Shown piece by piece: positions 1 to 10,900 of a DNA stretch of 15,984 bases. Under the pieces are notes generated by a model, which ran no database searches, had not been told where the DNA came from, and worked only from the letters and a program-made list of their open reading frames with translations. The stretch is from Saksenaea vasiformis B4078. Its lineage: Eukaryota; Mucoromycota; Mucoromycetes; Mucorales; Saksenaeaceae. A program made the translations under genes and the position numbers. The stretch is taken from positions 1-15,984 of the forward strand of contig JNDT01001575.1 in NCBI GenBank assembly GCA_000697055.1, written 5' to 3'. How positions within the stretch are numbered: the stretch's first letter is position 1; each line of letters opens with the position of its first letter.

Positions 1-339
1 AATCTGACACTTTTTATGCATTGGAACCTTTGACTCAGCTACACTTGACTAATGGTAATTTCTAGTACATTGTATTATGAAACGCGCTACGCCAATAAGA
101 TTCAGTGATTGTCAATTGTCTACTTTGCGCAATTAATAATTATAAGACCAGCAATTACAAGCGCAAACTTCTAGCAATACATTACTGTTACATTCTTATG
201 CAATGCTGTGAAAACTTGTCTTCTACTTTAACTTTCCGGTTTTAAGTTTCTAACTACTAAAGAAAAGATATTTTTTAAATAAAAAAGCAAAGAGTGAAAT
301 GCGTTCATCTGCAATTCCAATGACAGTCGATTGAGACGA
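1..339. other. AT-rich stretch, nothing recognised
   Basis: No open frame of note, RNA gene or repeat is visible. Confidence 0.5.
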
Positions 340-544
340 ATGAGTATAGAATATTCGTTGTTATTCGAATGAAGCTACGAATATTCGAATAACTATTCGA
401 ATATGAATTTCATATTCGTATTCGTTCGTAGCTGACGAACGAATATTCGTATTCATTCGTCAAACTAAAATACTTATTCGTATTCATTCTTTAGACGAAC
501 GAATACGAACGAATACGAATATACGAATATTTTGCCGACCCCTA
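340..544. repeat. ATTCG/CGAAT palindrome-rich block ending in GCCGACCCCTA
   Basis: The block is built almost entirely from ATTCG and CGAAT words on both strands. It contains a perfect 10-bp-stem palindrome at 398-418 and an 11-bp stem with 5-nt loop at 419-445 (TATTCGTTCGT / ACGAACGAATA). The right edge reads, on the minus strand, TAGGGGTCGGCAAAATA, which resembles the terminal inverted repeats of hAT-type DNA transposons and their MITEs. I could not find a matching left terminus, so it may be a truncated or foldback element. Confidence 0.5.
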
Positions 545-545
545 T

Positions 546-1857
546 TATTGCTATTGTCTGTTAACCAATCTAAAGGAGTATTTTTAGAGATTAGTTTAAA
601 AAAAAGCTGTGCAGTAATTCAGAATGTAGTTCATTGAGACTTGTTATATTTCAACATCCTCTATTCACTGTCAGATATATTGCTAGCCAATGATCAATAC
701 ATTACCATAAAGAGATCCTATTTCTACTCCAAAATTACCTTGAATACAGACTGTGGACTTTTAATTGCTTCCATATTAGCACTTATCTCAGATTCCTTTA
801 TACAATGCCTTTTACCAAGTTTTCTATGATCTGCTCTCAATCTGTTTTCTATAAATACTGCATTAAGAAAGATCCAATATAAATACTGGCTATATTATAG
901 ATATATGGACATCTGTGCAATCATGAAATATAGTCCAATCTATCTGTATCCATAGATGATTTTGTTATAAAAAGAAGAATACTTTTTATTCAATAAAGAA
1001 TCCATCTAAGTCTCACTGACTTCTCTTGTCTCTTGTTTTTTCTCATTCATCCCCTTGATTCTTCAATGATCATGTCAATCTTACAATAACTTTATGAGAT
1101 TATCCTAAAACATGTCCATACTCAGAGTACCAATCAGAACATATTCATTCATGATTCAGTTATCAAGAAATTCAGAAACAATAAGATCTGCTCTTTCAAT
1201 TTTGCTATCTCTGATTTAACTGAAACAGTCTCAATGAATTACATTCTGAATTATTGCACAGCTCTTTTTTAATCTGATCTCTAAATGTCGTATTTGACAT
1301 ATCATTATCATTATACATATTTCATCCACTAAGTCTAAATGATCTTTATTGAGTTTCTCATACCATCGGCACTTTATCCACAGATAAACCTGATCTATTC
1401 AGACATCTAACAACGGATAGCTACAATCTGAAGATAATAGGATTCTGTCATGATCTTAAGGTACCCTCCGACATCTCCTATCTTTTGATTAGTGCGACAA
1501 GACAATTATGATGATTACGATCTTAGCATAGACACAGTGATTAGTCAGACGTCTCTGTCCCTGAACAATGGAATTGTTATTCAGACTCAGCTAGATAACA
1601 GCTCTCTGACTTGACATTAATAATCATGGATCATCATCGATCCATGATGATTACTCAGAGCTTACGCGTCCTCTGATTACTAAGATATTCAATAAGCATT
1701 TGAACAGTATAAATAATGCTGGTAACATCTGTAATCATCATCTTTACTTCTGAATAAACCTCTATCAAGAGTCTCAAAGTATTTTCTTATTGTTTCTCCT
1801 CTTACTAATTCTTTACTAAAAATACTCCTTTAGATTGGTTAATGGACAATAACAATA
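546..1857. mobile_element. TIR element with ~95-bp arms, split by a nested insertion
   Basis: Bases 546-587 match the reverse complement of 1816-1857 at 39 of 42 positions. Bases 584-640 match the reverse complement of 1228-1284 at 52 of 57 positions. Together they describe one continuous left arm (546-640) whose right counterpart has been split in two. Removing 1286-1820 would leave an element of about 777 bp with arms of about 95 bp. No transposase is visible, so it would be a non-autonomous MITE-like element. The inner part holds a TATAAAAA (966-973) and an AATAAA (992-997), which could mark other LTR-type sequence. Confidence 0.65.
1286..1815 (+). mobile_element. Probable solo LTR inserted in the right arm of the TIR element
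   Basis: The block is flanked by CTAAA at 1281-1285 and 1816-1820, a likely 5-bp target-site duplication as made by Ty3/Gypsy-type integrases. The unsplit left arm supplies the empty-site sequence with a single CTAAA. It begins TGTCGTATTTGACA, similar to the start of the LTR at 2769, and has a TATAAATA (1708-1715) and an AATAAA (1753-1758), as expected for an LTR. The end is TTTA rather than the usual CA, possibly through decay. A perfect 10-bp-stem hairpin lies at 1623-1648. Confidence 0.55.
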
Positions 1858-2768
1858 TCTAAGACATAAGCTAACAATCTACTCTGAAGTCAACAAGACA
1901 TATAAATATTGTCAACTCAGATAGAAAAGTTTTTTAGAAGATTGATTCTTTTTCTTTTCTCAAGAATAAACATTAGTCTCGTGAATCTATCTACTCCCTT
2001 TTTATTTTATATCAACGAGACATTACAAAAAAGAAGCGACAGTAAAAATGAAAGTAGTAGAAAGGAAAGTGACAGTAAAAAAAAAAAAGTAAGAATGGCA
2101 AAAAGTAGTTCCTTTTACATGTTCATGCTAAATGGCAACATTGCTACTGTCATTGCTACATCCTCTAATTGATCTGTTTGCTAATTAACGACATACTATT
2201 TATCTCAGTCAATATAGCTAGAAAGTATTTACTTACTGAATGTCACATGTCAAAGACCTTTAGTTAATTTTAAATGACTGGTAGATATTGCTAATAGTAA
2301 TATCTAAATGTCATTATAGTACAAACTTGATTATAGTAACCATTAGTAAAAGTATCGCTCAAGTAATATTTTCAATATAAAAGTTCAAATTGTGCAAGGG
2401 CCTAGTATAGATTTTTTAAGTCTAATATTAAGACTTAGATAAGCAGTAAGGATTGAAAAAAGAAAAAAAGAAAGTAAAGTATCTGTTGTTTGTATTAATA
2501 TTATTCAAAGAAATATGTACAAAATGGAGTAAGTTCGTTAGTAGGATCGTTAGCAAGATCATTATTATAATTACCTAGGATCGGTGTAAACGCTGTTATT
2601 TTATGAGAGAAATTCTTATGTAATTTTCAGCGTTATGACAGAACATTGTAGCGCGCCGATTTTTACTCTGTGGCAATCTTGCCTTTTTATTTTCCTTTAG
2701 CCACAATATCGATTTTACTTTGTTTTTATTTTTCCTTCTTATTCTTTTTCAAGTAGATCAATAGAAGA
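1858..2768. other. AT-rich stretch without a supported gene
   Basis: A purine-rich segment at about 2030-2095 contains two GACAGTAAAAA-type words and gives a low-complexity lysine/serine frame that I do not accept as a gene. Otherwise I see only AT-rich sequence with no splice-compatible coding. Confidence 0.5.
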
Positions 2769-3432
2769 TGTCGCCTTGACACAATATATCTTTCAAAGTT
2801 GTATTACAATTTTGAAGTCCTCTAGGTTCTTATCATTAGGCTCACGGAATCCTATGCAAACCGACATCCACTCTGACAATGGCACAAGACCTCTGGTATC
2901 ACCCCCAACAAGACCCCCAAACCTTATCCAAAGGCACATCCGCTCAAAACCGCATACAATCGAAACCGCATACGATCCAAAGTACATACGATCCGAAGTA
3001 CATACGATCCGAAGTACATACGATCCGAAGTACATACGATCCAAGATGCATATGATCCAAGATGCATACGATCCAAAGCGCATACGATTGAACCAATTAC
3101 CTGCCGTCATTATCCATTTGAACCATGATAGACTAGATGATCATCCACTTAGCGAAATTGTTTTTATCGATCTATTTTGTATAAATACTCCTCCAATTCA
3201 ATGAATAAAACATTAGGTTATAACAGCATATTGTCCTCTTGGTTATCTCAAGCCATCTCAAAAGGTCTTTTCCAAACGTTTTTTCTTTTATTTCTCAAAC
3301 CGCCTTTTATTGCTCGCCTCCGTTGGTTATTCTCAAGAAACCACCGTTAATCCGAATCCATTGATTCCTTTTCTTTTTCTTTCTTCAAGCTTTACCGTTT
3401 AACCAAGTCTTGGTGTTTGACTTAAATCTACA
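2769..3432 (+). mobile_element. LTR A of a degenerate LTR retrotransposon
   Basis: The proposed start is TGTCGCCTTGACA and the end TCTACA. It has TATAAATA at 3180-3187 and AATAAA at 3204-3209. Two bases after the end lies TGGTGCTCAC (3435-3444), which fits a tRNA primer-binding site. The downstream half (3178-3432) is clearly related to the reverse complements of 4409-4640 and 3702-4151, for example in the shared CAAGAAACCACCGT-like block. The start coordinate is the least certain part. No gag or pol coding follows. Confidence 0.55.
2951..3094 (+). repeat. Nine-copy 16-bp tandem array in the U3-like part of LTR A
   Basis: Nine consecutive 16-bp units of the form NNCATACGATCCRARN run without gaps. 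Units at 2983, 2999 and 3015 are identical (TACATACGATCCGAAG), and the outer ones drift. The period is not a multiple of three, and the array lies 85 bp upstream of the TATA box, so it is more likely an enhancer-like U3 array than coding sequence. Confidence 0.85.
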
Positions 3433-3689
3433 CCTGGTGCTCACTCAATTCCGAACTTTTCTATCAACGAACATTACTCAACTGATACCTTTAACAACAA
3501 TCGCCGTCATCCAGCTTACGCTACGACAACACTTGGAATAACACTACCCATATACAGCAACTGAAAAATACAGCGTAACGACGTAATGAATGAGAAAAGG
3601 AAGAAGAAGGGTTTAATTCAATTATTCAAGTTTCGGGTTAGAAGGGATCCGAATTTAGATGGTTCTTGGAAGTTCAGATTCGATTGAGT

Positions 3690-4151
3690 GTGAGCACCAG
3701 GTGTCAGTTTTTAGTTAAACACCAAGACTTAATATATTTATCTTCCTTGATAAATAAGTGAAGTCGTTGATAAACAAGACTTGCGAGATTCTATCAGATA
3801 AAGGAATCTGATAGTTAGCTAGATCGTGTCTAAGATTATCTGTGATCTCGTGTTAGATCGTGATAAATAACATCTCGGTGGAAATAACAGAAAAGAATAA
3901 AAGAAAGAGGGGATCAAAAGACTCGGGCTAACAGTGGTTTCCTTTGAGAGTGACCAACGCAGATATAGGAAATAGGCAAGTGTAATAAAATAGAAAACTC
4001 TTTAGAAGCCTTGATATGATGCTTGAGAGGCACTATAGCCTTAGAATAGCTTGTATTTAAGCTTTCAGTAATCTTCAAATAAGCTTGAGTAACGTTGAAT
4101 AACCTGCCGATTTATTGAGATAAAGTTGAGACATTTATACAAAATTCATCG
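3690..4151 (-). mobile_element. LTR B (minus strand) with its primer-binding-like site
   Basis: On the minus strand, TATAAAT (4139-4133), AATAAA (4116-4111) and a U5-like segment related to LTR A are followed by the end CTGACA at 3702, two bases, and TGGTGCTCAC (3699-3690). The same ten bases follow LTR A on the other strand, so the two elements point toward each other with only about 250 bp between the sites. The U3 part extends upstream past 4340 and contains a 41-bp repeat. The start of the LTR is not resolved. Confidence 0.55.
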
Positions 4152-4225
4152 ATACAAAAAGGGAAATACTGTTTTGAAGCGGCATGGCTTGCCTGACTCG
4201 GCGATGGTGTGTAGCTGTTAGAGTA

Positions 4226-4345
4226 TGTCGAAATTTAATTCTGACTTGTGTATGACTGTCGAGGTGTGTCGAAGTTTAATTCTGACTCATGTATGACTGC
4301 CAAGGGTGTCGATGTATCGATTTTGAGTTGAGTATCACTGTTATC
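4226..4345. repeat. Three degenerate ~41-bp tandem units in the LTR B U3 region
   Basis: Units starting TGTCGAAATTTAATTCTGAC, TGTCGAAGTTTAATTCTGAC and TGTCGATGTATCGATTTTGA begin at 4226, 4267 and 4307. The first two are close copies and the third is diverged. Confidence 0.6.
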
Positions 4346-4408
4346 ATTGTTCACGCAAGTCAATAGCTTCCGTTGAGTATAAGGGCTAAAATAAGAAAGA
4401 AGAAAAAA

Positions 4409-4640
4409 AGTAGAGGTTACACCGGTTAAAGAATATCAAAAAGAGAAAAAGAAAAGGAATCAGTAGATTCTGGTTGACGGTGGTTTCTTGATAATGACCA
4501 TTAGGCGCAGAGCATTAGAAGGCGGCTTGAGAGACAAAAAAAACTTTTGGATCGGCTTGAGATCAGAAGATTGCGTTATTGTAACCTAACGTTTTATCAA
4601 CTGAATTGAAGGAGTATTCATACAAAGGTAGGGTGATACT
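4409..4640 (-). mobile_element. LTR C fragment (minus strand), related to LTR A
   Basis: The reverse complement aligns with LTR A from its TATA region (here decayed to TATGAATA) through the CTCAAGCC, AAGAAACCACCGT and GATTCCTTTTCTTTTTCT blocks, ending near CCTCTAC at about 4409. Divergence looks like roughly a quarter of positions. It lies directly upstream of LTR B in the same orientation, so the older copy was probably interrupted by or joined to LTR B. Confidence 0.5.
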
Positions 4641-4928
4641 AAATGATTTCGATATGTCTCCAGAGTTCTATTTCGTATATATAATATATATGAAATCTCA
4701 GCAGGAGCTTCATAAACAGCAAGTATTATCTCCTATTTTTCTTGTAACTGGTACTGCTTTCTTGCAATAAAGTCTGAACGGACTGGAGCCCATTCTAATT
4801 CGCGGACTATACGTAAATTTGTGTCTTGCAATGCATAGCAGAATATTGATATTGACGTGGCTTTAAAATGATATTTGTATATGTAAATTCATGTGGGACT
4901 TGGTACAATCTATTGACATTAGGTTATG
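4641..4928. other. Spacer downstream of the MACPF-Sel1 gene
   Basis: This holds the presumed 3' UTR of the minus-strand gene. No exact AATAAA is seen on that strand. A near-perfect AT palindrome (TTTCGTATATA... TATATATGAAA) lies at 4671-4695. Confidence 0.4.
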
Positions 4929-7900
4929 TTACGTTTTTGATTGAAAAAACAGAATGTGTATAATACGGCGTATAGCTTTAGCCTCGTGTTGTGCCAACGC
5001 ATGATTTTGCTCAGCTGCTTTGTTGAACCAATTGAGTGCTTTGATGTAGTCTCGGTCTACGCCTTTGCCATCCCTGTACATAGTCCCGAGATTCCATTGT
5101 GCACTGATACTGTTCTGGTAGGCTGCTTTTCGATACCACTCGACTGCTACCACGTAATCTTGATCCACACCTTGTCCGTGGTTATACATACTTCCTATCT
5201 CGTTTTGCGCATCTGCGTGATTCTGATCAGCTGCCTTCTTGAACCATTCAAATGCTTTCGCATGATCTTGATCTACACCTTTTCCATCTCTGTACATAGC
5301 TCCAATGTTGCATTGACCATGAACGTTATTCTGTTCAGCCGATTTCTTGTACCATTCGAAGGCTTTCGAGTAATCCACAGTTACACCCTGACCGTGATAG
5401 TACATGCATCCCAACTCGTACTGAGCTATCGCACAGTTTTGATCCGCAGCTTTCTTTATCCATCTGAATGCCTTCCTGTAATTTTGAGTCACACCCTCAC
5501 CATCTCTGTACATGGTCCCCAGGTTCCATTGTCCGTCAATGTTGTTTTGCTTTGCTGCCTTTCTGTACCACTCAACTGCTTTTACATTATTTTGTTCTAC
5601 GCCTTGACCATGGTTATACATAGACCCAACCTGGTTCTGAGCCATTGCATGACCGTTATCGCCCGCTTTCTTTAGCAACTCCAGAGCTTTCTCATAGTCT
5701 TGAGCTACACCTTTGCCGCTTATGAACATCATCCCGAGATACCACTGTCCATCAATGTCGTTCTGCTCGGCTGCCTTCTTGTACCACTCGGCAGCTTTCT
5801 TGTAATCTTGCTTCACACCTAGACCGATGGTATACATGCATCCGATTTCGCATTGGGCTTTCGCATGGTTTTGTACTGCTGCGTTCTTGAACAAGCTAAA
5901 TGCCTTTATAGGATCTCGATGTACATGTTTGCCATCTCTGTACATTATTCCAAGCTGCCATTGACTGTCAATGTTGTTATGTTTGGCCGCTTTATTGTGC
6001 CATTCCACTGCTTCTGCGTGATCTCTTTCTACACCGAGGCCATTATCATACATATGAGCAATATGGTGTTGGGCATCTGGATGATTTTGATCCGCTGCCT
6101 TTTTCAGCCATGCGAACGCCTTTGCATTATCTTGCTCAATGCCTTTGCCGTCTCGATACATCATTCCAAGATTCCGCTGACCGTCCGCGTTGTTCTGCTC
6201 AGCAGCTTTCTTATACCACTCCACCGCTTTGCTGTCATCTTGATTCACACCCTGTCCATGACTGTGCATACGTCCTAGTTCGTTTTGGGCGCTTGCATGA
6301 TTTTGTCTAGCTGATTTAGTAAACCATTTGACAGCTTCGGTATAATTTTGATCTACACCGTTCCCATCTCTATACATAACACCAAGGTTCCATTTGCCAT
6401 TAGCGCTGTCCTGAGCAGCCGCTTTCCGGTACCACTGTACAGCTATCTCGAAATCTTGGTCTACTCCTCGTCCCGTTTTGTACACGTGTCCCATTTCAAT
6501 TTGCGCATCCACATCATTTTGATCCGCTGCTTTTTTACACCACTTAAGCGCTTCCTTATCGTCTTGATCTACACCTTTGCCGTCTCTGTACATAGTCCCA
6601 AGATTCCATTGACCATTTGCGTTGCCCTGTCTAGCTGCTTTCGTGTACCATTGAACTGCTTTCTGATAATCTACATCTACACCGTGCCCATAGTTGTACA
6701 TATATCCAACTTGGTTTTCAGCATTGGCATAATGTTGATCAGCTGCTTGTTTGAACCAAGCAAATGCATCAGCATAATTCTGATCAACACCTCGACCATC
6801 TCTGTACATTATTCCAAGGTTCCATTGCCCATTCATATTGTTCTTTTCAGCCGATTTCTTGTACCACTCGATCGCTGCTGCGTAATCTTGGTCCACACCC
6901 TTTCCGTGATCGTACATGTACCCGACCTGGTTTTGGGCATCCGCATGTCCTTGGTTCGCTGCTTTCAGAAACCATTGAAACGCCTCTACGTAGTCTTGCT
7001 CTACGCCCTTGCCCTGCCTATACATAACGCCGAGACTATACTGCGCACGGATGTTACTCCGTTCAGCTGCTTTTTTGTACCAGTACACTGCCTTGTCATA
7101 ATCTTGCTCCACAGGTGTACCGTCGCGATACATAGTTCCAAGCTGCACTTGAGCTGTTATATGATTTTGTTCAGCTGCCTTCTTGAACCATTCTAATGCT
7201 TTGATATCGTCCTTGTCTAGACCTTTTCCATCTCTGTACATGGTCCCAAGGTTCCATTGACCGTTGGCATTGCCCTGCTCAGCCGCTTTTCTGTACCACT
7301 CAACTCCTTTTTTGTAATCTTGATTTACACATTTCCCGTAGCTATACATAAGACCAATTTGATTCTGAGCCTTCGCATACTCCTTATCAGCCAATTCTTG
7401 GAAGAGGCTGAGCGCTCTGGCATAATCTTGGTCGATCCCCTTGCCATCTCTGTACATTGCTGCAAGGTTATATTGGCCATCCATGTTCTTTTGCTCAGCT
7501 GCTTTCTTATACCACTGGAATGCCTTTGTGTAATCTTGCTTTACAATTTTTCCATGCTCGTAGATATGTCCGATCTTGTTCTTCGCGCCAGCATGATCTT
7601 GATCAGCTGCTTTCATAAATAATTCAAGCGCTTTTACGTTGTCTTCATTTGTGCCTAGGCCATCCATGTACATGATGCCAAGGTCATACTGCGCCCCACA
7701 GTCGTTCTGATCAGCTGCTTTTGTGAACCATTCAATCGCTTTACAGTAATCTTGAGAAACTCCGTTGCCATCTCTGTACATAGTTGCAACGTTATACTGC
7801 GCGTCGGTGTTGTTCTGCTCTGCGGCTTTTTGGAACCATTGGAAAGCTTGTTCAAGGTCTTGGTTCACATAGATACCATGACTGTACATACATCCGAGGT

Positions 7901-10900
7901 TATATTGCGCTCCAACATTGTCCTCATTAGCTGCTTTCTGGAACCATCGGAATGCCTTGGGATATGATTGATTTGTTCCTTCGCCGAACATGTACATTAT
8001 GCCTAGATTGTATTGCGCATCTTTTTCGCCCTCGTCAGCGGCCTTGCGAAACCATTCGAACGCCTGTGAATAATCCTGATCGACACCGTTGCCATAGCTG
8101 TACATAATGCCGAGATTATACTGTGCTTTGGGATTGTGGTCGTTCGCCGCTTTAATAAACCACTCAAACGCTTTACCGTAATCTTGATCAACACCTTCAC
8201 CATTGCTGTACATGTATGCGAGAGCATTTTGCGCGTCGGTATATTTTCTATCAGCGGCCTTCTTAAACCAAGCAAACGCTTTCGCATAATCTTGTTTCAC
8301 ACCATCGCCGTGCTTGTATGCAATCCCAAGTTGGTATTCTGCTTCTGCATGTTCTCCACGAGCAGCTTCACTGAACAACCTTGCTGCTTCCACAGTGTTG
8401 CGTTCTATCCCTTTGCCATCTTTATACATTATTCCGAGATTATACTGTGCAGAAGTGTGTTCCTGTTCAGCAGCCCTTTTGAACCACTTGACCGCCTCTA
8501 CATGGCTTTGACGAATGCCTGCACCATCTCTATATGCTTTAGCGAGGCTATACTGAGCGCTAGCATGATTCTGATTAGCTGCTTTACTGAACCATTTAAA
8601 TGCTGCTTTGCTGTCCTGGTTGATCTCTTCACCGTCCCTGAATGCTACTCCGATATGGTATTGCGCATCAGCATTATTCTCTTCGGCTGCGTTTGAGTAC
8701 CATTTGCATAATCTGACAAACTTCTGGGAGGCGCCGTACCCTTCCGCGTACAGGAACCATAGTTTGTAACGCGCAATAGAATCGTCTGAAAAAGAGGTGA
8801 TGCTGTACGTATCAAATGTATTTTCATAGTCATGACTAATACGATGTGTCGGGTCGACAAAGTTTTGTGTGGAAAAGCGTCTTTGGATGTCTTCTTTTAC
8901 TACCCTCTCCACCGCCACCTTTAAATGAGCTGGTAAAAGATAATACGTGGGAATAAGTTGCTGTAGTTGAATAATCACTGGATTCGCTGGGATCGACTCA
9001 ACCCATCGTCTAACGTTAGGCTTATCGTGTGACGATGTAGAACGATCGTAAAGGTTGTATAGAAGTGAGGGATTACCACCTACACAAAACTTCAGTCACT
9101 GCATCTACTCACTCTGATAGGATTATTATACCTATAACTTTGTATCGCTGACCAACTCGGATTGCATCTTTAATTTTAAAGGTTATTCCTTTTCCAGCGT
9201 GATTTGGGGTGTAACATGCTTGTGGAAAGTTGTTTTTTGCGAACTCATCGTCACATTCTACCGCTATCCTGCCACCTATAACTTTGTTAATAATGTATGC
9301 CTTCTTACAAGTACGCCTACCGAGTAATATCTTTGAAGGATAAAAATATCCGTACGATTGGAAAACTCTAGCAAGCTTTTCTGACCTTTGCCTAAGGGAA
9401 GAGCAGCCAAGTGCAGCTTCAACATCGTTCATAAAGATTTTACTCGCTTGTACGTTATCCTGGAGACGGAGCTGATTTACGAGCAACTTCAGTTAAAATT
9501 GCAGCAGTATATGCGTCTAACCTCGTAACGTTGTGCATACATCATCAAGCTTGATGTGGCAGCTTCGATGTCCGCCGAAGACTTCCTCCACTCTTTGTTT
9601 TTAGGTAAGCGAGGAATTAGGTATGTTCGAAAGGAAGAATCAAACATGGCGCTGAGGACTGTGTCTACTTTGTTGCTATGCACATCTTCAAAGTACTCTG
9701 CGTGTATTCCATTCTTTACTTGGAGATGCCTGGAAATGAAAGCCGCTTCACAAGCAGATGTGATTTCAGTTCTTCCTTCACGTTCAGAGTCGCGTATTTC
9801 GATTGGGACCAGGCTAGTTAATTGTCCATCGCTTTGCACACCTCTATTCCAATGGCCTACTAAGGCCTCCGTCACTTCTTGCTCCGAACAGCTGCTAGGC
9901 AGCATCCCGCAAGATTTGATATGCCAGCAAGCATCGGCGGCTCTAGAATTGTCACCCGAAGCTGCAGCAATGACAGACGTACGGGCCATTGGTAGCAAGG
10001 GATGCACAGCCTTTTGCATAGAAAGAGACACGGCGTAGGTAAACTGCTGTTGAGCTACACATAAATATACAGTTGCATCGTTTCCCTCGGCGTCCTTGAT
10101 TTCGCTTTGCAATACTATGGTATCTCCTAGCTGAACAAAGTCATTACCGTTTCTTGCAGATGGCGGATCGAGTGGTCGGGCATCACGACTCAACCGTGTT
10201 TCCGAAGTATCTTCCTTTATCTCATATCGAGTGATTTTCCTAACCGGTTTTATAATGGATCCATGGGCGTTCAATGCAACTACCACCACGTAACTTACCA
10301 TTCTTGAAGTGATTCTGTTGATAGCTGAGATGCTGTAACCGTAACACATCCGTCATCAAGCTTTGACGTTCCCGTATCTTTCTGGACAGAAATTGAATGC
10401 ATAGTTGGTGATAAGGTGAGGAAGTTCTTGATTTGTCGTCCAGAAGCGCATTCAAACTGAGTACACTGTAACTGCACATAAACTATGTCACCGTATTTGA
10501 CACGGCGGTAGCCATAATCCCTGGACTTTGACACAAATCTAAATGCGGCTGGATGTACGCGGTCTTCATACAAATCTTTCGCAATCATTTCGTGATCCAT
10601 AAGACATAGTATTTTATCTATTATAATTAAAACAGGGAGCGACATTACGTAATATTAGAGAAGGTTAACTTACTGTTCCGTTGTTCTTTACCAGTATCAG
10701 TTTTCAAACATTCGAACTCGCACAGGTACGAGCTGTGCTGACCTGCATTCAGCCCGTTTACCCCAAACTCAAGCGGGTAGTTGTAAAATATGTAATTATC
10801 GTCTATAATTTTCTGGTTGTAAACTTCCATCACCTGCCGTCGTTCATCTTGGGGTAGAATATCATACAACGGCTTCATATCCTGAAATTGAATCACTTCT

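Noticed and set aside
1909..2172. 87-residue plus-strand frame
   Set aside because: TTG start and low-complexity Lys/Ser content from a purine-rich tract.
2776..3204. Overlapping coding frames on both strands across the 16-bp array
   Set aside because: The 16-bp period shifts frame at every unit and the block lies within an LTR; no domain is visible.
4941..8696. Several long plus-strand frames (up to 282 residues) opposite the Sel1 gene
   Set aside because: They recur with the 108-bp repeat period and mirror the repeat units on the other strand; the cysteine/leucine-rich translations have no domain of their own.
8930..8978. Treating the GTG at 8978 as the start of a separate 1,349-residue Sel1 protein
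   Set aside because: It is not an ATG, and the frame continues upstream to a splice acceptor at 9079/9080 that restores the GGN...W...SI motif.
9556..10038. Plus-strand 160-residue frame opposite exon 7
   Set aside because: It is antisense to an exon that joins its neighbours in phase and carries the gene's domain continuity.
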